Assembly (NCBI RefSeq): GCF_004343075.1
Contig: NZ_SLXP01000016.1
Span: forward strand, 1-64,000
DNA length: 64,000 bases
Direction of reading: 5' to 3'
Source of the DNA: Rhodovulum marinum
GTDB taxonomy: Bacteria > Pseudomonadota > Alphaproteobacteria > Rhodobacterales > Rhodobacteraceae
How positions within the stretch are numbered: the stretch's first letter is position 1; every line of letters begins with the position of its first letter. Below, piece after piece: positions 9,074-15,734 of this stretch. The notes beneath the pieces are model-generated. The model was not told where the DNA came from, searched no databases, and saw only the letters and a list, made by a program, of their open reading frames with translations. A program made the position numbers and the translations under genes.

Positions 9074-9118
9074 TGTCGCGAATTGTCGTCGCGCCCGGCG
9101 TTACGACAATTCGCGACA
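9074..9118. promoter_or_regulatory. Perfect 16-bp inverted repeat, probable operator
   Basis: TGTCGCGAATTGTCGT (9074-9089) and its exact complement ACGACAATTCGCGACA (9103-9118) are separated by 13 bases. Each arm contains two TGTCG half sites 10 bp apart, as expected for a head-to-tail OmpR-family dimer. The element lies between the divergent response regulator and EF-hand genes, about 60 bases from the former and 100 from the latter. Confidence 0.7.
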
Positions 9119-9216
9119 AACCGGCGCCGGCGCTGACACACATTCCGGCGAGGGGTCGTCCATATCGGGGTCATCGAGGGCCGAACGGCCTTACGGACAC
9201 AAGAAAGGATGACACC

Positions 9217-9765
9217 ATGACCAAATCGAAACTCGTTCCCGCAGGTCTCCTGACGCTGGCCCTGGTCGGCGGCACCGCCGCCGTGGCCACCGCGCAAGGC
9301 ATGCCCTTCTTCGGCGACAGGGACGCCAAGGTGATGCGCGCCGATTTCCGTGGCGGCGATCATGGCCAGCGCGGCGACCGGGGCGCACGCGGCCCGCGCG
9401 GTGCCTTTGGCGGCGAGATGGTCCGCACCGTCTTCGAGGCCGTCGATGCCGATGGCGACGGCCGCGTGACCCGGGCCGAGATCGACACCTATCGCGCGGC
9501 GCAACTGGCCGCGGCGGACAGCTCGGGCGACGGCGCGCTGTCGATCGAAGAGTTCGACACGCTTTACCGCGCGCTGACCCGCGCGCGCATGGTCGACGCG
9601 TTCCAGGCGCTTGACGCCGATGGCGACGGGCAGATCGTGGCCAAGGAGATCGACACCCGGGTGTCCCGCATCGTCGAACGGATGGACCGGGACGGCGATG
9701 GTGTCCTGACGCTGACGCCGGCGCGGCCCGCGCCGGCACCCGCCGCCCCGCAAACCGACAACTGA
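9217..9765 (+). CDS. Periplasmic EF-hand calcium-binding protein
   Basis: A 182-residue protein with a signal peptide (residues 1-26, ending ATAQG). It continues with a Gly/Arg/Asp-rich linker (residues 45-65) and four EF-hand loops: DADGDGRVTRAE, DSSGDGALSIEE, DADGDGQIVAKE and a final DRDGDGVLTL that stops short of the twelfth position. It ends in a proline/alanine-rich tail. It probably buffers or senses Ca2+ outside the membrane. The start follows AAGAAAGGAT. The gene sits behind the shared inverted repeat and is followed by a hairpin and then a flavocytochrome gene in the same direction. Regulation by the adjacent two-component system is inferred. Confidence 0.88.
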   Translation: MTKSKLVPAGLLTLALVGGTAAVATAQGMPFFGDRDAKVMRADFRGGDHGQRGDRGARGPRGAFGGEMVRTVFEAVDADGDGRVTRAEIDTYRAAQLAAADSSGDGALSIEEFDTLYRALTRARMVDAFQALDADGDGQIVAKEIDTRVSRIVERMDRDGDGVLTLTPARPAPAPAAPQTDN

Positions 9766-9771
9766 GATGTC

Positions 9772-9803
9772 ACGGGGCGGCCCTGCGCCGCCCCGTCCAT
9801 TTT
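9772..9803 (+). terminator. Hairpin between EF-hand and flavocytochrome genes
   Basis: A perfect 10-bp stem (9772-9781 with 9787-9796), loop CCTGC, followed by CCATTTT. It may attenuate transcription so that the EF-hand protein is made in excess over the membrane protein. Confidence 0.55.
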
Positions 9804-9836
9804 CGATCCGGCGCCAATCGCCCAAGGACCACCGAG

Positions 9837-11177
9837 ATGAAGACAATCAACACCACCTTCTGGGCCCTGATGCTGGGGATCAGCGCCCTCTGGATCGCGG
9901 CCAGTCTGCCGCTGCCGCAAGCCCCGAATTTCATGGCCATCCGCCACTTGCTGGTGGACTATTCCGGCTATCTTGCCATCGGCGCGATGAGCGTCGCGAT
10001 GATCCTGGCCACGCGCACGCCGTGGCTGGAACGCTGGCTGAACGGGCTGGACAAATCCTATCGCCTGCACAAGTGGCTGGGCATCGCCGCGCTGGTGACC
10101 GCGGTCGTTCACTGGGTCTCGGTCAACGGCCCGAAATGGGCGGTGTCCTGGGGCCTGATGGCGCGGCCCGAACGGGGCGGGCATGGCGGCGCGGGCGCCG
10201 ATCTTGGGGCGGTCGAGGCCTTCCTGAGAAGCCAGCGCGGCACCGCCGAGATGCTGGGCGAATGGGCGTTCTACGGGGCCGTGGCGCTGATCGCCGCGGC
10301 GCTGATCAAGCGTCTGCCCTACAGGCTGTTCGCCGCGACCCATACGCTGGTGGCCATCGCCTATCTGGTGCTGGTCTTTCACGCCGTCGTGCTGATCGAT
10401 TTCGACGCCTGGACGCAGCCGGTGGGCCTCGTCACGGGTCTGTTGATGGCCGGCGGCGTCGCCTCGGCGGCGCTCGCCCTGACGCGGCAGATCGGCCGCC
10501 GCCGCCAGGTCGCGGGCCGCATCGCCGCGTTGCGCCAGATCCCCTCGATGCAGATCACCGAGACCGAGATCGCCATGGACGAAGCCTGGCCGGGGCATGA
10601 GGCGGGGCAGTTCGCCTTCGTCACCTTCGATGCGAAAGAGGGTGCGCATCCCTTCACCATCGCCTCGGCCTGGACCAGGGGCAGCACATCGCTGACCATC
10701 ATCAGCAAGGCCCTGGGCGACTACACCTCGCGCCTGCCCGACACGCTGCGGATCGGGGACGATGTCACCGTCGAAGGCCCCTATGGCCGCTTCACCTTCG
10801 AGGACAGCAAGAAACGCCAGATCTGGATCGGTGCGGGCATCGGCATCACGCCCTTCCTCGCCCGGCTGCAACACCTGGCCGCCCGGCCCGATGGCACGCG
10901 GGTCGACCTGATCCATTGCGTGCCCGAGATCGCCCCCGAGGCGCAGGCGCTGCTGGAAAAGGATGCCGCGGCGGCGGGGGTGAACCTGCACCTGATGCGC
11001 GACGGCACGGACGGCCCGTTGACCGGCGCACGCCTGCGCGCCATGGTGCCCGACTGGGCCGAGGCCAGCGTGTGGTTCTGCGGCCCGGCGGCCTTCGGCC
11101 AGGCGCTGCGCGAGGATCTGCGCGCCAACGGCCTGCGCCCCGCAGATTTCCACCAGGAACTGTTCAACATGCGCTGA
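9837..11177 (+). CDS. Ferric-reductase-like flavocytochrome with FAD/NAD(P)H domain
   Basis: A 446-residue protein. The N-terminal half has about six transmembrane helices with paired heme-ligand histidines (YRLHKWLG to VVHWVSV, and ATHTLVAI to VFHAVVL). The C-terminal half (from about residue 225) is a ferredoxin-NADP reductase module: FAD motif HPFTIAS, NAD(P) binding IGAGIGITPFLARLQ and C-terminal tail HQELFNM. This is the FRE/NOX-like architecture that moves electrons from cytoplasmic NAD(P)H through heme to an acceptor on the outer side, such as Fe3+, Cu2+ or a quinone. It follows the EF-hand gene by 71 bases, and a hairpin lies in the gap. The physiological acceptor is unknown. Confidence 0.87.
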   Translation: MKTINTTFWALMLGISALWIAASLPLPQAPNFMAIRHLLVDYSGYLAIGAMSVAMILATRTPWLERWLNGLDKSYRLHKWLGIAALVTAVVHWVSVNGPKWAVSWGLMARPERGGHGGAGADLGAVEAFLRSQRGTAEMLGEWAFYGAVALIAAALIKRLPYRLFAATHTLVAIAYLVLVFHAVVLIDFDAWTQPVGLVTGLLMAGGVASAALALTRQIGRRRQVAGRIAALRQIPSMQITETEIAMDEAWPGHEAGQFAFVTFDAKEGAHPFTIASAWTRGSTSLTIISKALGDYTSRLPDTLRIGDDVTVEGPYGRFTFEDSKKRQIWIGAGIGITPFLARLQHLAARPDGTRVDLIHCVPEIAPEAQALLEKDAAAAGVNLHLMRDGTDGPLTGARLRAMVPDWAEASVWFCGPAAFGQALREDLRANGLRPADFHQELFNMR

Positions 11178-11202
11178 CCTGCGCCGCCCCACCACCATGA
11201 AA

Positions 11203-11230
11203 AGGCGCGCCGATAGAACACGGCGCGCCT
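11203..11230 (+). terminator. Hairpin after flavocytochrome gene
   Basis: A perfect 10-bp stem AGGCGCGCCG (11203-11212) and CGGCGCGCCT (11221-11230) with an 8-base loop, 25 bases after the stop codon. The U-tract is poor (CTGTCC). Confidence 0.6.
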
Positions 11231-11321
11231 CTGTCCTCCGGCGAGAGGCAGGGCAGCGCCAACGCCGCCTTGCCCTTTCGGAACAGGCTCGCAGGCGGAC
11301 GGAATGTCGCAGGCCAGGTTC

Positions 11322-11361
11322 TTGATAAAAATACTAAGGTAAGGTTTTCTGACTTAGGTAG
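11322..11361 (+). promoter_or_regulatory. Candidate iron-responsive box upstream of the Feo operon
   Basis: An AT-rich island in GC-rich DNA: TTGATAAAAATACTAAGGT (11322-11340). ACTAAGGTAA (11333-11342) is repeated as ACTTAGGTAG (11352-11361), 8 of 10 identical and 19 bp apart. It resembles, from memory, the iron-regulatory (IscR-type 'Iron-Rhodo') boxes of Rhodobacterales. The exact match to that motif was not checked. It lies about 80 bases before the first gene of the operon. Confidence 0.45.
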
Positions 11362-11440
11362 GTACCCCAAGCCGCCGCCAGGGGTTCTTGGAAAACCGGA
11401 TCGGCAGCTGCTTTGCTGCCCCAGAAAAAACGAGGATACC

Positions 11441-11761
11441 ATGACCTTGAACACAAGGATTTTCCTGGCGGGCGCTGTGGTTGCGCTTGGGATTGCGGGC
11501 GCGGCGATGGCACATACGCCGCTTTGCGCATGTTACGACAACGGCGACGGAACGATTCTGTGCGAGGGCGGATTTTCCGATGGCGCATCGGCCGCCGGCG
11601 TGCGTCTGGCGGTCATCGACGGCGACGGTAACGTGCTGGTCGAGGCCAAGATGGACGAGAACAGCGAATTCACCTTCGCGCGTCCCGCTGGCGTCTTCAG
11701 CGTCCTGTTCGATGCCGGCGAGGGCCACGAGATCACGATTCCCGCAGACGAAATCTACTGA
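11441..11761 (+). CDS. Small periplasmic NikL-like protein
   Basis: A 106-residue protein with a signal peptide (residues 1-24, ending AMAHT) and a mature part of about 82 residues. The mature part begins HTPLCACYDNGDGTILCEGGFSDG and forms a small predicted beta-sandwich (carboxypeptidase-regulatory-like) with EFTFARPAG near the end. The new N-terminus has a His and three Cys (CAC...C), which could bind a transition metal. Small proteins of this type (NikL-like) accompany DUF4198 proteins in some nickel/cobalt ECF transporters. Here the partner transporter is Feo. The gene starts behind the candidate iron box and is 11 bases before the DUF4198 gene. Confidence 0.7.
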   Translation: MTLNTRIFLAGAVVALGIAGAAMAHTPLCACYDNGDGTILCEGGFSDGASAAGVRLAVIDGDGNVLVEAKMDENSEFTFARPAGVFSVLFDAGEGHEITIPADEIY

Positions 11762-11772
11762 GGAGCGCGCCG

Positions 11773-12558
11773 ATGAAGCCCCTGCTTTTTTCCGCCGCGC
11801 TGGCGGCTCTCGCAGCTGCGCCGGCCTGTGCCCATTTCCAGTTGATCTACAACCCCGAGCCCAATCTCGAACGGCCCGGCGACGTGCCGCTCAGGCTGAT
11901 CTTCTGGCACCCGATGGAAAACGGGCATGCCATGGACATGGGCAAGCCGCTGGAGCTGTTCTACGTCTTCAAGGGCGAAAAGATCGATATCGGCGAAACC
12001 CTTGCCCCGATCACCTTCACGGGCGCGCAGAACGGGGCGGCAGCCTTCGAGGCGGCCCTGCCGGTCAAGCGCAATGGCGACTACATCGTCGGACTGGTGC
12101 CCGCCCCCTATTACGAAGAATCCGAGGACATCTACATCCAGCAGATTACCAAGGTCTTTTTCAACAAGGGCGGGATCCCGTCCGGCTGGAACGAACCGTT
12201 GGGCCTGCCGACGGAAATCGTGCCGCTGAACAAGCCGACAAACGTGATCGCGGGATCGACCTTTTCCGGCCGGTTGCTGTCACAGGGCGCGCCGGTGGCG
12301 GGCGCCGAGATCGAGATCGAGTATATCGCCGCGGAACCGGACATGGAGACGAACGCCGTAGGCGAGGCGACGGTGGGGCCGGTGCCGGGGGGCGCCATCG
12401 TGGCCATCACCGATGAAAACGGCGTCTTCACCTTCGGTATCCCGCGCGCGGGCCATTGGGGCTTTGCCGCGCTGGGCGCGGGGCCGGCCACCGAACATGA
12501 GGGCAAGGAACTGAGCCAGGATGCCGTGATCTGGATCAAGGCTTACGACCTGGATTGA
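11773..12558 (+). CDS. Periplasmic DUF4198 (NikK-like) protein
   Basis: A 261-residue exported protein. The signal peptide ends at PACAHFQ, which leaves an N-terminal histidine on the mature protein, as expected for a DUF4198 metal-binding protein. Motifs include LIFWHPMENGHAMDMGKP (His/Met-rich, residues about 44-62) and a C-terminal domain DENGVFTFGIPRAGHWGFAAL. Family members are linked to nickel/cobalt uptake. Placement directly before feoAB suggests that here it scavenges or presents Fe2+ to FeoB. It follows the NikL-like gene by 11 bases and precedes feoA by 87 bases, with a strong hairpin in the gap. Confidence 0.78.
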   Translation: MKPLLFSAALAALAAAPACAHFQLIYNPEPNLERPGDVPLRLIFWHPMENGHAMDMGKPLELFYVFKGEKIDIGETLAPITFTGAQNGAAAFEAALPVKRNGDYIVGLVPAPYYEESEDIYIQQITKVFFNKGGIPSGWNEPLGLPTEIVPLNKPTNVIAGSTFSGRLLSQGAPVAGAEIEIEYIAAEPDMETNAVGEATVGPVPGGAIVAITDENGVFTFGIPRAGHWGFAALGAGPATEHEGKELSQDAVIWIKAYDLD

Positions 12559-12596
12559 CGCGATATCTGACTGGACGAGTCAGGATTGCAGGAGCC

Positions 12597-12626
12597 GGCG
12601 GGACCGCTAAAACGCGCGGTCCCGCC
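12597..12626 (+). promoter_or_regulatory. Intercistronic hairpin before feoA
   Basis: A perfect 11-bp stem (GGCGGGACCGC 12597-12607 with GCGGTCCCGCC 12616-12626) and an 8-base loop TAAAACGC, without a U-tract. It ends 19 bases before the feoA start. It is more likely an mRNA processing or stability element than a full terminator. Confidence 0.45.
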
Positions 12627-12645
12627 CAAGCGACGGGAACAGGAC

Positions 12646-13002
12646 ATGGGACGTGGCTTTTTCGGGCACAAGGGGTGGGGCAAACAGGGGCGGGGCCTTG
12701 GGCTTGGCCTTGGCCGTAGGCGGCGTGGCCAGGGCGCCGGCCACGGGGCCGCGCTCTGCACCGCCTGTCCCATCGGCAACAGCCTGAACGAGGCCGCGCC
12801 GGGTACGACCTGCCGGATCCTGCGCCTGATGGGTTGCGGACCTGTGCGCCAGCGCCTGCTCGACCTGGGTATCCGGCCCTGCCGCGAGGTGACGGTGGTG
12901 CGCAACGCCCCGTTGAACGACCCGATCGAACTTAGGGTCGGGGACAGTTTCATCGTGCTTCGGCGGCGCGAAGCGGCGCAGATCGAGGTCGAACATGTCT
13001 GA
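12646..13002 (+). CDS. feoA: FeoA with Gly/Arg-rich N-terminal extension
   Basis: A 118-residue protein. The C-terminal 75 residues are a standard FeoA SH3-like domain (CRILRLMGCGPVRQRLLDLG, then VGDSFIVLRRREA). Before it lies an unusual extension rich in Gly, Arg, Lys and His (residues 1-35), and then a CTAC pair near residue 40. Common FeoA is about 75-85 residues. FeoA assists the FeoB Fe2+ channel on the cytoplasmic side. The start is the ATG at 12646. It overlaps feoB by 8 bases, so translation is coupled. Confidence 0.88.
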   Translation: MGRGFFGHKGWGKQGRGLGLGLGRRRRGQGAGHGAALCTACPIGNSLNEAAPGTTCRILRLMGCGPVRQRLLDLGIRPCREVTVVRNAPLNDPIELRVGDSFIVLRRREAAQIEVEHV

Positions 13003-15481
13003 GACCCGGCTGGTCGCGCTTGCCGGTCAGCAGAACGCGGGCAAGTCCACCCTGTTCAACCTTCTGACCGGCCTGACCCAGCACATCGCCAACTATCCCG
13101 GCGTCACGGTCGAAAAGAAATCGGGTTGGTATTCCGACGGTGGCCGCAGCGTCGAGGTGGTGGACCTTCCCGGTTGCTATTCCCTCACCTCCTATTCGCC
13201 CGAGGAACGCGTCGCGCGGGCCTTCCTGCTGGACGAGGCGCCGGACGTCGTCGTCAACGTGCTGGACGCGTCGAACCTGCGCCGCGGGCTGCCGCTGACG
13301 TTCCAGCTTCTGGAAATGGGCATCCCCGTCATCGTCGCGCTGAACATGATGGACGTGGCCGAGGGGCGCGGGCTTCAGATCGACCTGGCTGCGCTGGAAA
13401 AGCGTCTGTGCGTGCCGGTGATTCCCGTCGTGGGCCGCAAGGGGCAGGGCGGCGATGCCTTGCGTCGCGCCATCGCCGAGGCGCGCGACACGCGCCCGGC
13501 CACGCTGAACTACGGCGCGCTCGAACCGGCGGTGCAGGAACTTCAGGCGCTGCTGGCCGACCAGCCCGCGCTGAAGGTCTATTCGGCCCGCTGGCTGGCG
13601 GTGAAGCTTCTGGAAGACGACAGCGAGGCCGCGCGCCTGCTGTCCGAACGAGTTGAAAACCCGCACCCCATCCTGGACCGCGCGCACCGGCTGCGCGCGG
13701 CCATCCCGGGCGAGGACACCGCCGCCGACAAGATCGCCACGGCCCGCGACATGCTGGCGGCCGATATCGTGGGAACCTGCATCACCGCGACCCGCGCCGG
13801 ACATGTGCCAATGTCGGAACGGATCGACCGGTTCCTGCTGAACCGCTGGCTGGCACCGGTCTTCCTGGTCGCGACGATCTGGGCCATCTACCAGCTGTCC
13901 ATCGTGCAGGGGTACGAGCTGACCAAGGTCACCTGGCCAATCCTGGCGGGCATTCGCAATATCGCCGCGGGGCTGTTGCCCGATGCGGGTTTCCTGGTCG
14001 ATCCGCAGATCCGGTCGCTCGGGCTTTGGCTGGTGGATTCGGCCAACACGCTGCTGAACTACGTGCCGATCTTCCTGATCCTGTTCGCGCTGATCGCGAT
14101 ACTGGAGGATTCGGGCTACATGGCGCGGATCGCCTTCATCCTGGATCGCATCCTCAACCGCTTTGGCCTGCACGGGCAGTCGACCTTGCCGTTCATCCTG
14201 GCGGGCGTGTTCGCGGGCGGCTGCGCGGTGCCGGGCGTGATGGCGACCAAGGGCATTCCCGACCATCGGGCGCGGCTGGCCACGATCCTGACCGTGCCGT
14301 TCATGAACTGCCTGGCCAAGATCCCGCTCTACACGCTTTTGCTGAACATCTACTTCCCCGAGGCCAAGGGGCTGATGCTGTTCTACCTGTCCACGATCAC
14401 CGTGATCGCGGCGCTCTTGGTCTCGAAACTGCTGACCACCACGCTTCTCAGCAGGCATGAAACCGCGCCCTTTGTGATGGAACTGCCGAACTATCACCTG
14501 CCGACGGTCAAGGGCGTGCTGCGCCGCTCGGTCGACCGGACCTGGCTATACATCAAGAAGGTCGGCACCGTCGTCGTGGCCATCGCCGTCGTGATCTATG
14601 TGCTGCTGCAATTCCCCGGCGTTCCGGCGGATCGCGAGGTCGCCTATCAGGCGCGCGCCGAGACCGCCATCGCCCGCTTCTACGATGCGCTTGACGGCAA
14701 CCCGAACACCGCCGCCGTGCCCGACCAGGCCGCGCTGATCGACCTGATCAACGTCCATACCGCCTACAAGGCCGCGCGATTGAATGCGGGAGGGCGCGAC
14801 GCGGCCATGGCGATCGACGCGCGGCTGGCCGAAGAGCACCCGCAATTCGCGCCCTTCGTGCTGCGCTCGCGCGTGGCGGCGGACAAGGAGGCCGCCGCCG
14901 CGCTCAGGGACCTGGCGGGCGAGCGCACGACCCTGCGCCGCGAGATGCGCGAGGACAAGATCGAGTCGAGTTTCCTCGGCATGGTGGGCCGCGGCCTGGA
15001 ACCCGTCACGCGGTTCGCCGATTTCGACTGGAAGATCAACGTGGCGTTGCTGGCCTCGTTCGCGGCGCGCGAAAGCTCGGTCGCGACGCTGGGCGTGCTG
15101 TTCGACCAGGAGGATGGCCAGAACCAGACGCTTGAGGACCGCATGGGCGCCGCCCAGGGCGCCGAGGGGCGCACCGCGCTGTCGGCGGTGGCGTTGATGC
15201 TGTTCTTCGCGCTTTACCCGCCCTGCCTGGCCACCGTCATCATGGTGCGGGTGCAGACCGAAAGTTATCTCTGGATGGGCTTTTCCATCGTCTTTCCGAC
15301 GATTCTGGGGCTTGCCGTGGCCAGCACCGTCTTTTCGCTGGGCAGCGCGCTGAACCTGACCGGCTTGCAGGCGATGACCGCGGTCTACCTTGCCGGCCTT
15401 GCCGCGCTGTTGATCGTGGCGCTGCCCAAGCCTTGGATGCGGCTTCCCGCCCGTGCGCCGGTCGCGGAGGACTCGCCATGA
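12995..15481 (+). CDS. feoB: FeoB ferrous iron transporter
   Basis: An 828-residue protein with an N-terminal G domain (G1 GQQNAGKSTLFN, G3 DLPGCYSL, G4 NMMD near residue 117). A helical GDI domain and a membrane domain follow, the latter with gate motifs PFILAGVFAGGCAVPGV and FAARESSVATLG. It imports Fe2+ into the cytoplasm. Between the two gate halves, residues about 543-653 form a hydrophilic, Ala/Arg/Asp-rich helical insertion (PADREVAY to EDKIES) that makes the protein longer than E. coli FeoB (773). It overlaps feoA by 8 bases and the next gene by 4 (ATGA), so the three are one translational unit. Confidence 0.96.
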   Translation: MSETRLVALAGQQNAGKSTLFNLLTGLTQHIANYPGVTVEKKSGWYSDGGRSVEVVDLPGCYSLTSYSPEERVARAFLLDEAPDVVVNVLDASNLRRGLPLTFQLLEMGIPVIVALNMMDVAEGRGLQIDLAALEKRLCVPVIPVVGRKGQGGDALRRAIAEARDTRPATLNYGALEPAVQELQALLADQPALKVYSARWLAVKLLEDDSEAARLLSERVENPHPILDRAHRLRAAIPGEDTAADKIATARDMLAADIVGTCITATRAGHVPMSERIDRFLLNRWLAPVFLVATIWAIYQLSIVQGYELTKVTWPILAGIRNIAAGLLPDAGFLVDPQIRSLGLWLVDSANTLLNYVPIFLILFALIAILEDSGYMARIAFILDRILNRFGLHGQSTLPFILAGVFAGGCAVPGVMATKGIPDHRARLATILTVPFMNCLAKIPLYTLLLNIYFPEAKGLMLFYLSTITVIAALLVSKLLTTTLLSRHETAPFVMELPNYHLPTVKGVLRRSVDRTWLYIKKVGTVVVAIAVVIYVLLQFPGVPADREVAYQARAETAIARFYDALDGNPNTAAVPDQAALIDLINVHTAYKAARLNAGGRDAAMAIDARLAEEHPQFAPFVLRSRVAADKEAAAALRDLAGERTTLRREMREDKIESSFLGMVGRGLEPVTRFADFDWKINVALLASFAARESSVATLGVLFDQEDGQNQTLEDRMGAAQGAEGRTALSAVALMLFFALYPPCLATVIMVRVQTESYLWMGFSIVFPTILGLAVASTVFSLGSALNLTGLQAMTAVYLAGLAALLIVALPKPWMRLPARAPVAEDSP

Positions 15482-15711
15482 ACGGAACGCCGCAAATCGA
15501 CCTCGCTGCGGAAACCAGCATCGCGGCCCACGAGGTGGCCTTGATCGCGGTGGCCGTGGTTCTGGCGCTGGTGTTCCTGTTCCGCGGGGTGCTGCGCCGC
15601 CGCCGGGGTGCGGCCCCGGCTTGCGATTCCTGCCCGGGCTGCGCCAGCGGAACACCCTGCCAGGCGGTGCAGTACGATTTCACCCGCGACACCGCCGACG
15701 ACCGGACCTGA
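15478..15711 (+). CDS. FeoB-associated Cys-rich membrane peptide
   Basis: A 77-residue protein with one transmembrane helix (residues about 20-39, IAVAVVLALVFLF). A basic stop (RGVLRRRR) and a cytoplasmic CDSCPGCASGTPC cluster with four cysteines follow. This is the layout of the 'FeoB-associated Cys-rich membrane protein' family, which replaces FeoC in many bacteria. It may bind Fe2+ or an Fe-S cluster at the channel exit. The ATG overlaps the feoB TGA. The gene ends 23 bases before the convergent dabA stop. Confidence 0.85.
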   Translation: MNGTPQIDLAAETSIAAHEVALIAVAVVLALVFLFRGVLRRRRGAAPACDSCPGCASGTPCQAVQYDFTRDTADDRT

Positions 15712-15734
15712 GCGCCCCCGCCGGTGCAGGGGCG

